A stretch of 58,218 nt of DNA, from NCBI RefSeq assembly GCF_009649175.1, contig NZ_WJPO01000026.1:1-58218 (forward strand). Reading direction: 5' to 3'. This document shows positions 7,609-15,536 of this stretch, in pieces. Origin of the DNA: Rhodovulum strictum (GTDB lineage: Bacteria > Pseudomonadota > Alphaproteobacteria > Rhodobacterales > Rhodobacteraceae). The notes beneath the pieces were generated by a model. That model saw only the letters and a list, made by a program, of their open reading frames with translations, had not been told where the DNA came from and did not search any database. The stretch's first letter is position 1. Each line of letters begins with the position of its first letter. A program made the translations under genes and the position numbers.

Positions 7609-7699
7609 GGCCTCCAGGACATTGATTTCTTTGTATTAACAACTCTGGCTCCATCCCAAATCAATGATGAGCAGTTCGCCGCCCCGTGCGGCTGCGGAC

Positions 7700-7943
7700 T
7701 CACGGTTGGGACTGCTGCTGTTGCGATTTCGCGATGTGCCAACGTTGGGCCGCGATCATGGTTCGGTTGACCGCGACTTGATCTTCCTGCTTCCTCAACG
7801 CCCGCCGCGCGCCTCGAGGGCGGTCGGGTCGTCGGAGGAAATCCGGAAAGTGAGTGCTGTGGGCGCAATCTGGGCCATTGCTGGGGTCCTGCTGTACGTC
7901 ATGCAAATGATGTCGGTGTTCACAACCGGATCAGGCGATCAAC
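7700..7943 (+). pseudogene. Decayed paralogue of the membrane protein gene at 18,483
   Basis: The frame shows SRLGLLLLRFRDVPTLGRDH, which aligns with SRLGGLLARFRDVPALGQDH of the intact gene, followed by a matching Pro/Arg linker and a C-terminal hydrophobic helix (AIWAIAGVLLYVMQMM). The first 60 or so codons of the intact version are missing and the stop codon is lost, so the frame reads on into the next decayed gene. The order of the two genes is the same as at 18.5-19.3 kb. Confidence 0.8.
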
Positions 7944-8011
7944 GGCCGGCGCCCCGGCGGCCAGCCCCCGGCAAGGGCCCGGCGAGAGCAGAGCTGACGC
8001 TGGCCGCGGGC

Positions 8012-8366
8012 GATGAAGCATCCCTGTGTCATCTGGAGGAACGGTTCTGGACCGAGGGCGCAGAGGGTGCGCGCCGGATGACCGCAAGGGATGTGGTCAA
8101 AGGATGCGGTCTTTGTCTTTCCGTTCCCCGCCGGCATACTGCAGGGTGATGCGCTCTGGAGAGAAACGGACGTCGCCCAACGGTGGCGCTCCGTCGTGAT
8201 GAGCGAGCGCTACGTGTCGATACACGGAAATGTTGCCATTCTGGTCTATCGCGTGTCCGCCGAACGCAGCGGCGATCCGATCTGCGAGGCGCTCTGCACG
8301 TCGATCTATCTGAAGGATGAGGGCCAGTCGCTGCGCCTGACGCATCAGCAGACAATCTTGGGCTGA
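8012..8366 (+). pseudogene. Decayed paralogue of the NTF2-like gene at 18,940 (frameshifted)
   Basis: Residues CHLEERFWTEGAEGARRMTA match the N-terminus of the intact copy (RLEEAFWTSGRDSARATTAA). The match then jumps to another frame at about 8,096-8,104 and continues FPFPAGILQGDALW through to LRLTHQQTILG-stop. A small indel explains this. The 3' part is otherwise well conserved, so decay is probably recent, or selection on the C-terminal piece persists. Confidence 0.8.
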
Positions 8367-8396
8367 GGCCCATTGCGCTCACGCTACCGGCTGGTG

Positions 8397-9014
8397 TCAG
8401 GCCAGTGTCTGCACCCAGCCGACGGCGTCGGCCATGACCGACTGCATGGCGGCGTCGATGCCGGCGATCAGCGCGACCGTGCTGTCGGATATCACCGACG
8501 TTGTGGACTCGAAGCGTCGCGTTCCGGCGATTTCGCGGCCGGCCTCGCGGATCACGGTCATCTGCAGCGCGACATGGATCTGGGCCGAGGCAAGGTCCGG
8601 GCCGGTCAGCTCGGCCTGGAACGCCTGGATCTCGCACATCAGCGTGTAGTCGGGCATGAGCCCCGCGCCCACCCGGCTGACCAGCCGGAATCCGCCGCGG
8701 TTCAGCAGCGAGTTGACCAGCAGCGTCTGCACCATGGCCGGGGTCGGTTCCGACCAGCGCGCGTCGGGCAGGTACTCCGCCTGCAGCGGAGAGATCTTGA
8801 TCAGGACGCGGTCGGTGGAGAGCTCGCCCCCGGATGTCGGCATCTCGACGACCAGATGGCGCGTGCCGCCGGGCCGCGGCTGCACCGGGCCGAGCGGCGA
8901 GAGCGTGTAGGTGTCGAGCGGATCGCTGGCCCTGGAGACCGCGGACACGGCGCTGCAGCCGGAGAGGCCCGCCATGGCCGAGAACGACAAAAGGGAGCGG
9001 CGCGAAAGGGTCAT
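8397..9014 (-). CDS. ABC-type transport auxiliary lipoprotein of the Mce/Mla system
   Basis: This 205-aa lipoprotein starts with a twin-arginine-like signal (MTLSRRSLLSFSAMAGLSGC) and lipobox LSGC. The body (DTYTLSPLGP, LIKISPLQAEYLPDARWSEP, TPAMVQTLLVNSLLN) is typical of the PqiC/Mla-associated auxiliary lipoproteins that sit in the outer or inner membrane and help move lipids between membranes. It is the last gene of the operon and its ATG overlaps the stop of the MCE gene by four bases. The start is set by that overlap. Confidence 0.9.
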   Translation of the reverse strand: MTLSRRSLLSFSAMAGLSGCSAVSAVSRASDPLDTYTLSPLGPVQPRPGGTRHLVVEMPTSGGELSTDRVLIKISPLQAEYLPDARWSEPTPAMVQTLLVNSLLNRGGFRLVSRVGAGLMPDYTLMCEIQAFQAELTGPDLASAQIHVALQMTVIREAGREIAGTRRFESTTSVISDSTVALIAGIDAAMQSVMADAVGWVQTLA

Positions 9015-9913
9015 TGGGACCTCCTGTAATCCGGTGTCTCGTTGCCCAGAAGAAACCGGCCGGGATCGCTGCCGATCTGGCGGGCGAGGGCGTCGAACCG
9101 CGCGATCACCCCGCTTGCATCCGCGATGAGGGCGCTGATCTGCGTCGAGAGCCGCGGCAGATCGTTCTGAGTGGCGCGGCGCAAGCCGTCCATCGCCGCA
9201 CCCGTGCTGTCGGCGGCGGATCGCAGATCGGCGACCAGCGCAGGCATGTCGCGCTGCAGCAGGCCATCGGTGGCCGCCAGCCCTGACTCGGCTGCAACGA
9301 GGGCCGCGTCGAACCGGGACAGGCTCTCCTCCGCGCGGGTGGCGAGGGCATCGATGCGCCCGGTGGCGTCCTGAATGTTGACGAGGATGCCCGCGACCGC
9401 ATCGCGGTTCTCGGCGGCGGTGAAGCCCCGCACCTCGGTTATCAGGGCCTTCGCCTCGGCAAGAAGTTCGGGCCCGGTCACCATCAGGTCCTGCACCACC
9501 GACTTCTCCGAGCGGATCACCGACACCTCGGCGGGAGGCACCGGCTCGAGAGGTTCGGCATCGGCGCTGCCACCTTCCAGCGCGATGAAGGCCACGCCCG
9601 TCACCCCCTGCGAGGCCAGCGTCGCGACCGTGTCGGTCCGCACCGGCGTGCTGGCGAAGATCTCGATGCGCACGCGCACCAGCGATGGGTCGTCGCGGTC
9701 CAGCGCGATGGTCAGGACCTTGCCCACATCCACGCCGTTGTAGCGCACGGCGGCGGTCTGGCTCAGCCCCGCGACGGTGCCGAAGAGGATGTCGTATTGC
9801 GCATAGGTCCGGTCGAGCTGGACCTTGGCCAGCCACAGCACGAAGCCGAGTGCGGCCAGAAATCCGACGATCGTGAAGAGGCCGATCAGGACGAAGCGTG
9901 CGCGGGTTTCCAT
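9011..9913 (-). CDS. mlaD: MCE-domain (MlaD-like) substrate-binding protein
   Basis: This 300-aa protein has an N-terminal membrane anchor (ARFVLIGLFTIVGFLAALGF), an MCE domain at about 38-118 (YDILFGTVAGLSQTAAVRYN, GVDVGKVLTI) and a long helical C-terminal part (150-290) expected to form a periplasmic barrel or needle. By family it carries phospholipids between inner and outer membrane with the ABC core encoded just upstream. Start and stop overlap both neighbours (TGATG and ATGA), showing tight coupling. Confidence 0.92.
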   Translation of the reverse strand: METRARFVLIGLFTIVGFLAALGFVLWLAKVQLDRTYAQYDILFGTVAGLSQTAAVRYNGVDVGKVLTIALDRDDPSLVRVRIEIFASTPVRTDTVATLASQGVTGVAFIALEGGSADAEPLEPVPPAEVSVIRSEKSVVQDLMVTGPELLAEAKALITEVRGFTAAENRDAVAGILVNIQDATGRIDALATRAEESLSRFDAALVAAESGLAATDGLLQRDMPALVADLRSAADSTGAAMDGLRRATQNDLPRLSTQISALIADASGVIARFDALARQIGSDPGRFLLGNETPDYRRSQ

Positions 9914-10689
9914 CAGACCGCCTCCTGCCCGAGGGCCGCATGGGCGCGCGGTCCGTGGAAATAGGACTGCACCCAGGGGTCGTCGACTTCCCGCATCTCG
10001 GCCATCGTGCCGGTCACCAGCACCCGGCGCTGGGCCAGAACCGCGATCCGGTCGCAGGTGGCCTGCAAGGTGTCGAGATCATGGGTCACCAGGAACACCG
10101 TCAGGCCCAGGGCCTCGCCCAGCGAATTCAGCAGCGCATCGAAGGCCGAGGCGCCGATCGGATCGAGGCCCGCCGTGGGCTCGTCCAGAAACAGGATCTC
10201 CGGGTCCAGCGACAGGGCGCGGGCCAGGCCCGCGCGCTTGCGCATGCCCCCCGACAGCTCGGCCGGGTAGAGGTCGCCGGCCTCGGGCGGTAGGCCGACC
10301 ATGGAAATCCGCAGATCGGCCAGTGCCGCGCGGGTGGGGGCGTCCACCGCCAGGCGCTCGCGCATCGGGGCCTCGACATTCTCGCGCACGGTCAGCGCCG
10401 AGAAGAGCGCGCCGTCCTGGAACATCACGCCGGTGCGCGCGCTCGCGGCCGCCCGGTCGGCCGCGCTGGCGCCCAGCACGTCCGTGCCCAGCATGGTGAT
10501 CTGCCCGGCGCTGGGGGTCTGCAGCCCCACGATGCTGCGCAGGAGCACCGACTTGCCGCTGCCCGAGGCGCCGACCACGCCCAGCACCTCGCCCCGCATC
10601 ACGTCGAGCGACAGATCCTCGTGCACCACCGTGGTGCCGAACCGGTTGGTCAGCCCGCGGATCTCGATGACGGCCTCGGCGTCCATCAC
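9913..10689 (-). CDS. mlaF: MlaF-like ABC transporter ATPase
   Basis: This 258-aa ATPase shows Walker A GASGSGKSVL (about 40-49), the signature LSGGMRKRAGLARAL (near 145), Walker B EILFLDEPTAGLDP and the switch histidine in VTHDLDT. It powers the MlaE permease. Its ATG overlaps the permease stop by four bases. Nothing is missing. Confidence 0.94.
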   Translation of the reverse strand: MMDAEAVIEIRGLTNRFGTTVVHEDLSLDVMRGEVLGVVGASGSGKSVLLRSIVGLQTPSAGQITMLGTDVLGASAADRAAASARTGVMFQDGALFSALTVRENVEAPMRERLAVDAPTRAALADLRISMVGLPPEAGDLYPAELSGGMRKRAGLARALSLDPEILFLDEPTAGLDPIGASAFDALLNSLGEALGLTVFLVTHDLDTLQATCDRIAVLAQRRVLVTGTMAEMREVDDPWVQSYFHGPRAHAALGQEAV

Positions 10690-11762
10690 ACCCCCCAGAA
10701 CGCGAAGAAGACGGAGAAGAGCGCGTCCACCACGATCACCAGGAAGATGGCGATGACCACCGCGCGCGAGGTCCGCATGCCCAGCGATTCCGCGTCGCCC
10801 TTGACCAGGAAGCCCTGATGGCAGCCCACCAGCGCGATGATCACGGCAAAGACCGGCGCCTTCGACAGACCGACCAGCGCTTGGGTCGCGCCGACATTCG
10901 CCAAAAGCTGGGTCTGGAACTGGCTGGGCGAGATGCCGAGCTCGATCCAGGCCATCAGCCCGCCGCCGAACAGCCCGGCAAGATCGGCCACAAGCCCCAG
11001 CACCGGTAGCAGGATCACCAGCGCCAGCAGGCGCGGCAGCACCAGAAGCTCGATCGGATCGAGACCCAGCACGCGCATCGCGTCGATCTCCTCGCGCATC
11101 TTCATCGAACCGATGGCGGCGGTGAATGCCGAGGCTGACCGCCCCGCGACGATGATGGCGGTCAGCAGGATGCCCAGCTCGCGCAGTATCGACACCGCGA
11201 TGAGGTCCACCACGAAGACCTCCGCCCCGAACTGTCGCAGCTGCGCGGCGCCCTGGAACGCCAGCACGACGCCGATGAGAAACCCCATCAGCGCCACGAT
11301 CGGCACGGCGTTCAGCCCAACCTCCTGCATGTGATGCACGAGTGCGGTCAGCCGCAGGCGGCGCGGACGCACCAGCGTCGTCGTCAGCCGGGCCATGACC
11401 AATCCGGTGAAGCCGAGGCCCTGCGCGCTGGTCGTCAGGAAACCCTCGACGGTTGTGCCGACGGCTGCCAGCGCATCGCCCGCCCGGTGTCGCGCCTTGC
11501 GCGGTCGAGCCGTGCGCGCGGGCGGCAATGCGGCCTCGACCGTACGCAACAGCAGGTCCTGTGCGGGACTCGCGGCCTCGATGTGCATCCCCCGATGGTC
11601 AAGCAGCGCCCAAGCTCCGGCGGTGTCGAGTGCCGTCACCGAGGAGAGATCGACCCGGGTCGTAGATTCGGCCCGGTCGAGCAGGGCGCGCACTTGGTCG
11701 AGCGTGTCTAGCGTCACCGGCCCGGTGAGGGCCAGGCCCGAGGACGGCACAGCGTCAGCCAT
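10686..11762 (-). CDS. mlaE: MlaE-family permease with N-terminal STAS-like domain
   Basis: This 358-aa protein has an N-terminal STAS-like segment (RVDLSSVTALDTAGAWALLD, about 35-60). The MlaE permease domain follows (about 120-358), with hydrophobic segments VGLNAVPIVALMGFLIGVVL and the conserved GRSASAFTAAIGSMKMREEI loop that contacts the ATPase. STAS-permease fusions are common in alphaproteobacterial Mla systems. I place the start at the ATG; a TTG codon directly in front is an alternative. It overlaps the 3' end of the small upstream gene if that gene's frameshift is repaired. Confidence 0.93.
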   Translation of the reverse strand: MADAVPSSGLALTGPVTLDTLDQVRALLDRAESTTRVDLSSVTALDTAGAWALLDHRGMHIEAASPAQDLLLRTVEAALPPARTARPRKARHRAGDALAAVGTTVEGFLTTSAQGLGFTGLVMARLTTTLVRPRRLRLTALVHHMQEVGLNAVPIVALMGFLIGVVLAFQGAAQLRQFGAEVFVVDLIAVSILRELGILLTAIIVAGRSASAFTAAIGSMKMREEIDAMRVLGLDPIELLVLPRLLALVILLPVLGLVADLAGLFGGGLMAWIELGISPSQFQTQLLANVGATQALVGLSKAPVFAVIIALVGCHQGFLVKGDAESLGMRTSRAVVIAIFLVIVVDALFSVFFAFWGV

Positions 11763-11950
11763 CAATGCCCATCCAGCCGATCCCGCCGAGCAGGCCGAAG
11801 CCGCGCAGCAGCCAGAGAACGACCACGATCACGACGACTACGTTCAGGATCGACTTTATTTTTTTGATCCATGGGGACATAGGTGTTGATGGCCCAGAGG
11901 GCGACGCCGACGACGACCAGCGTCACGACCAGGTTGATGAGTGACATCAT
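11755..11950 (-). pseudogene. Small Thivi_2564-type membrane protein, frameshifted at an A7 run
   Basis: The start MSLINLVVTLVVVGVALWAI is followed by NTYVPMDQK, as in the Thivi_2564 family. A run of seven A residues (complement of 11,859-11,865) then shifts the frame. With six A the protein would read on IKSILNVVVVIVVVLWLLRG, FGLLGGIGWMGIDG-stop, a perfect two-helix family member of 64-65 aa. As written, the frame continues as 62 aa of unrelated charged sequence. This may be a real frameshift, a sequencing error, or a slippage site that yields both products. It is the first gene of the Mla operon. Confidence 0.8.
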
Positions 11951-12096
11951 GGGACTCCTTGCCGCAGATCCGAGGTACGGCGAGGGAACCCCCGCCTTTT
12001 CTGGCGTGTGTCAGGATCGTGAACCGCATCACGGCCCGGACGAGGCTGAACCTTGCGCCCAGCCAACCATTCATGCGGATTTCGTCGCTCGGCGCG

Positions 12097-12110
12097 CTCA
12101 CATGGATCAG
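12097..12110 (-). promoter_or_regulatory. CTGAT-type 14-bp element upstream of the Mla operon
   Basis: On the minus strand it reads CTGATCCATGTGAG and matches 10-11 positions of the consensus CTGAT-SCAK-GTTNG seen elsewhere in the island. It lies about 150 bp ahead of the first gene of the operon. I infer a Crp/Fnr-type operator. Confidence 0.5.
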
Positions 12111-12164
12111 TTTCGTCAAGGGATTGCGTTCCAAGTTGTTCCGCGGTTCGAAATGTCGCGCTAG

Positions 12165-13028
12165 GCTCCAGACTCATTGATCATCAAAGCCAGAACATCA
12201 CGGTGGCGGCGAGAGCGATGGCTGAGAGGAAGACCTTTGGGCACCTGTCGTAGCGAGTTGCTATGCGGCGCCAGTCCTTCAATCTGCCGAACATGATCTC
12301 GATCCGGTTGCGCCGCTTGTATCGGCGTTTGTCGTAGCTGATCGCCTTGCCGCGCGACTTCCGGCCCGGGATGCAGGGGCGTATCCCCTTGTCTTTCAAC
12401 GCTTCCCGGAACCAGTCGGCATCGTAGCCGCGGTCGGCGAGCAGCCATTCTGCGGCGGGCAGGCTGCTCAGCAGGGCGGCGGCGCCGGAATAATCGCTGA
12501 CCTGGCCCGCAGTCATGAAGAAGCGAATGGGGCGGCCTTTTGCATCCGTCACGGCGTGCAACTTGGTGTTCAAGCCGCCCTTTGTCCGGCCGATCAGACG
12601 CCCGCGCTTGTCGTCGGGCCCCCTTTTTTGACCCGCAGGCTTGAAGCCGTGCGATGCGCCTTGAGATACGTCGCGTCGATCATGACGACCTTCTCCTCGC
12701 CGCCCTTGGAGGCCAAGCCCTCCATCATCCGGGCAAAGACCCCCATCTCACCCCACCGCTTCCATCGGTTGTAAAGGGTCTTTGGGGGGCCATACTCTCG
12801 CGGCGCGTCGCACCATCGCAAGCCGTTGCGATTGATGAAGATTATTCCGCTCAGCACACGCCGGTCATCCAACGCGCGGCTTGCCGTGGCTCTTCGGAAA
12901 GAACGGCCGCAACCGCTCCATCTGTTCGTCGGTCAGCCAGAAAAGATTGCTCATCCACACCCCCCGTCAGTGCGGGAGCTTGAATCACGCAGACCGGACA
13001 GCCTCAAGCCGGTTAATGGGTCCTGACC
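12165..13028 (-). mobile_element. IS5-family element (IS427-like) with CTAG target duplication
   Basis: It is flanked by CTAG on both sides (12,161-12,164 and 13,029-13,032), the target preferred by IS427-type elements. Imperfect terminal inverted repeats begin GCTCCAGACTCATTGA at the left and GGTCAGGACCCATTAA at the right (complement), matching at 11 of 16. Length is 864 bp. The transposase reads leftward in two frames and carries an extra disabling frameshift, so this copy is probably inactive without help in trans. Confidence 0.85.
12184..12954 (-). pseudogene. IS5-family transposase, two-frame with an additional N-terminal frameshift
   Basis: The frame starts MSNLFWLTDEQMERLRPFFP and KSHGKPRV, then an extra base near 12,870 shifts it. 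VDDRRVLSGIIFINRNGLRW continues in the next frame through MIDATYLKAHRTASSL. A second shift at AAAAAAGGGGG (complement of about 12,625-12,636) joins the last part (GGLNTKLHAVTDAKGRPIRF, ADRGYDADWFREAL, RRNRIEIMFGRLKDW). The second shift is the normal -1 programmed frameshift of this group. The first is a lesion. DDE residues are present in the pieces. Confidence 0.85.
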
Positions 13029-13203
13029 CTAGGATCGAAATCCGCCGTCCCATGGCGAATGTTACTGTGTATTATCATATGGTTGCAAAGCTATTCACCC
13101 GATCAGAGCAGTCATCAGGTCCGGAGAATATCGGCCCTGAGAGACCGCTTCCGGCCCTCCTGGCGACAGGGTCGGTGCTCAGCCCCTCCCGCATAACCCT
13201 CGA

Positions 13204-13232
13204 AAACAAGGGAAAAATCCGGCCGCAGCCGG
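13204..13232 (-). terminator. Rho-independent terminator-like hairpin (minus strand)
   Basis: On the minus strand the stem ATCCGGC-TGCG-GCCGGAT is followed by TTTTTCCC and TTGTTTT. It lies beyond the second copy of the 39-bp repeat in the same layout as at 7.5 kb. It also lies downstream of the transglutaminase gene at 13,377 and may end its transcript. Confidence 0.7.
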
Positions 13233-13257
13233 ATCGGGAGAACGCTTTCGCGAGGGC

Positions 13258-13296
13258 AAGTGGCGGAGGGGGTGGGCCTGACGTCGGACCTTCTCT
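13258..13296 (-). repeat. 39-bp repeat, copy 2
   Basis: This is a direct-orientation partner of 7,570-7,608 with two substitutions. On the minus strand it ends CCCCCTCCGCCACTT, and a strong hairpin with a T-run follows within about 30 bp. Between the two copies lie the decayed gene pair, the Mla operon and the IS5-family element. Confidence 0.7.
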
Positions 13297-13376
13297 CGCT
13301 TTGCGGTGGAAGCCTACCGGCGGACGCGCGCTGTCCTGCGGCCACAGGGACGGATGCTGTTGGTGAAGTCTTGCGA

Positions 13377-14294
13377 TCAGGCTTCGCGATCGGAAATCGT
13401 GCGCGCAGCAGGTTGACGCACTCCCTCGCATTCCGGCTCGACGGCAACGTGGACGGCCATTCCCAGCAGATCGCCCGAGCGGCCGTGGAAGCTGCCGGTC
13501 ACCGGAGCGACCTGGGCGATGTGGCGGGCGGCGGCGACGGGGATCAGGTTGGCCGAGCCCATGGAGCGGTTGGTCGGGTCGAAGGAGATCCAGCCGGCGC
13601 CGGGCACGAAGACCTCGACCCAGGCGTGGGTGGAGCCGGCACCCGCCGAACCGATCCGGTCGCGGGCGGCGTCGAACATGTAGCCTGACACGATGCGGGC
13701 GCCAAAGCCCAGCGTCCGAACGGCCTCGGCGAACAGCACGGCGATGTCGCGGCAAGACCCCCAGCCGCGGTCCAGCGTCTCGAGCGGGCCCTGTGTGCCC
13801 TCGACCTCGCGGCTCTGATAGCTGATCCGGTTGGAGACGCCGCCCGCGACATCCTGCAAAAGGGACAGGGTGTCGGTCGGCCGGCCCATCACGAAGCCCT
13901 CGACCCAGTCGGACAGGCGGCCCGCCACGTCGACATACTGCGGGCGGGCCAGCGCGCCGAGGTCGATCCAGTCCTCGTCGGCGTAGCGGAACGGATACTG
14001 CTGCGCCGCGGCGGCGATGTCGAACACCGGCCAGGCCTGGGCGCCGAGATCGACGGTCATCCGGCTTTCGACCGATAGGGTGTCCGTCAGCCCCGAGAAG
14101 CTGGCCGTCGCGATGGAGTTCCCGGCAACGTCGTGCGCCCAGGTCACGGTGGCCGCGGGCTGCACGATCAGGTCGAACGACAGCAGGCGCAACTCGCGCG
14201 TCTCGCGCGGGCGCAGCATCAGACGGTGCGGCCCGGGCGCGACGGCGGTCGCATAGCGGTATTCGGTGCGGTGGATAATGTTCAGCAGCGGCAT
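13377..14294 (-). CDS. Transglutaminase-like family protein (with N-terminal beta domain)
   Basis: This 305-aa protein begins MPLLNIIHRTEYRYATAVAP, the Bact_transglu_N domain (about 1-85), followed by the transglutaminase core. The catalytic triad is visible as GWGSCRDIAVLF (Cys), STHAWVEVFVPG (His) and WISFDPTN (Asp). The GGAGGTGC site before the ATG fixes the start. Bacterial members are thought to act as proteases or peptide ligases; their substrates are unknown. It is paired with a second transglutaminase (14,652) with a zinc-ribbon gene between, all on one strand. Confidence 0.92.
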   Translation of the reverse strand: MPLLNIIHRTEYRYATAVAPGPHRLMLRPRETRELRLLSFDLIVQPAATVTWAHDVAGNSIATASFSGLTDTLSVESRMTVDLGAQAWPVFDIAAAAQQYPFRYADEDWIDLGALARPQYVDVAGRLSDWVEGFVMGRPTDTLSLLQDVAGGVSNRISYQSREVEGTQGPLETLDRGWGSCRDIAVLFAEAVRTLGFGARIVSGYMFDAARDRIGSAGAGSTHAWVEVFVPGAGWISFDPTNRSMGSANLIPVAAARHIAQVAPVTGSFHGRSGDLLGMAVHVAVEPECEGVRQPAARTISDREA

Positions 14295-14310
14295 GCACCT
14301 CCGGCCCTTC

Positions 14311-14514
14311 TCATCTGAAGGAGCGGCGGCCGCCGCCGCCATCGCCGGCCGGGATGGCGGATTTCCACGAGGCCTGCGCCTTGCAGCGCCTGCAGATGCG
14401 TTCGCCGAAGCCTTCGCTCCAGAAGGCGGCGCTGCAGCGCAGACAGCGCCGCTCTGCGGGAACGTCACCGCGGGCAGGGGTCGTCGGGACAAGGCCTGCA
14501 TCGGGGTCGTTCAT
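14311..14514 (-). CDS. Small zinc-ribbon protein
   Basis: This 67-aa protein (MNDPDAGLVPTTPARGDVPA start) has two CxxC pairs: RRCLRCSAAFWSEGFGERIC and RRCKAQ, which would bind one zinc. The C-terminus is Gly- and Arg-rich. Short proteins of this layout are common in Rhodobacterales with no known role. It sits between two transglutaminase genes, 17 bp before the second in the direction of transcription. It has no lipid or export signal and should be cytoplasmic. Confidence 0.7.
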   Translation of the reverse strand: MNDPDAGLVPTTPARGDVPAERRCLRCSAAFWSEGFGERICRRCKAQASWKSAIPAGDGGGGRRSFR

Positions 14515-14651
14515 CGCTCCGGCTCCTTGGGCCTGGTCCGCCGCGCGATGTGGTCCGGCGAAAGCCGGGCCGCTGTCTCCCGGTACGCCGAAGGAAGCAG
14601 GATGTGCGTCGCGGCGGAACTGCCTGATGGCAGAAGTGGGGGCGAGGGGGA

Positions 14652-15488
14652 TCAATTGCCACCCTCCGGCGGCAGGTCTTCCGGTGCGACCTCGTCGCTC
14701 CAGACCCGGAAGTCGGTCATCTCGTGTAGCCCGAAGGTCTGGGTCAGCGGTACATCGGCGGCATCGCGGCCGCGGGCCACGAGGATCCGGCCGATGCGCG
14801 GGGTGTGGTTGCGCGGGTCGAAGACCCACCAGCGGCCCTCGAGATAGACCTCCATCCAGGCGGAGAAATCGCCGGGGGCGTAGGGCGGCGGCTCGCCGAT
14901 ATCGCCGAGATAGCCGGTGCAGTAGCGGGCGGGGATGTTCAGGCAGCGGCACAGCGCGATCGCCAGATGCGTGAAGTCGCGGCACACGCCATGACCCTCG
15001 GTCAGCGCCTGACTGGCGGTGCGCGTGGCCCGGGCGTGTTCGTAGCCGAAGGTCAGATGCGCATGGACGAAATCGCACACGGCCTGCACGCGCGCCCAGC
15101 CCGCTTCGCCCTGACCGAAGCGGCGCCAGGCCTCTTCGGACAGCAGGTCGGTGTCGCAATAGCGGCTGCCCAGAAGGTAGACGAGCGTCTCGTCGGGCAG
15201 GTCCTGCACCGCGTGCTGCCGGGCGGCAGGCGCCACCGGGTCGGGCTGTCCGTCGTCACGGAACACGCCGTCGGTGGACAGCACGAACGCGCCCGCCGGG
15301 GCCACCATGCGCGTGCACCAGTTGCCGAACCCGTCGCGATAGCCCTGGAACGGCACGCGCGGCGAGGCGACAAGGTCGTCGGCGCGCACCACATCGCCAT
15401 ACCGGCTGTGGTGGACGCTGAGCATGGCGATCAGCGGCGTCGGCTGGGGCAGGCTGAACTGCAGACGACACCCCACCCGGATCAGCAT
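14652..15488 (-). CDS. Transglutaminase-like family protein
   Basis: This 278-aa protein starts MLIRVGCRLQFSLPQPTPLI, typical of the family; a GTG fifteen bases upstream is a weaker choice. The triad is EGHGVCRDFTHLAIALCRCL (Cys), FSAWMEVYLEGRWWVFDPRN (His and Asp). It differs in N-terminus from its neighbour at 13,377, and such unlike pairs recur in proteobacteria near alpha-E and circularly permuted ATP-grasp genes, which are absent here. Its role is probably peptide-bond cleavage or cross-linking in the cytoplasm. Confidence 0.9.
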   Translation of the reverse strand: MLIRVGCRLQFSLPQPTPLIAMLSVHHSRYGDVVRADDLVASPRVPFQGYRDGFGNWCTRMVAPAGAFVLSTDGVFRDDGQPDPVAPAARQHAVQDLPDETLVYLLGSRYCDTDLLSEEAWRRFGQGEAGWARVQAVCDFVHAHLTFGYEHARATRTASQALTEGHGVCRDFTHLAIALCRCLNIPARYCTGYLGDIGEPPPYAPGDFSAWMEVYLEGRWWVFDPRNHTPRIGRILVARGRDAADVPLTQTFGLHEMTDFRVWSDEVAPEDLPPEGGN

Positions 15489-15536
15489 GAACCGATCCGC
15501 CACGGGCCACCGCGGCGCGTCGGCGCCCTCAGCGTG

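Larger units (their letters stand above)
7201..7699. other. Intergenic stretch with a repeat and a terminator-like hairpin
   Basis: I see no credible gene here. Lower GC and A-rich tracts mark 7,380-7,640. It contains one copy of a 39-bp repeat (7,570-7,608) and a hairpin with a T-run on the minus strand (about 7,507-7,537); both are listed separately. Confidence 0.5.
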
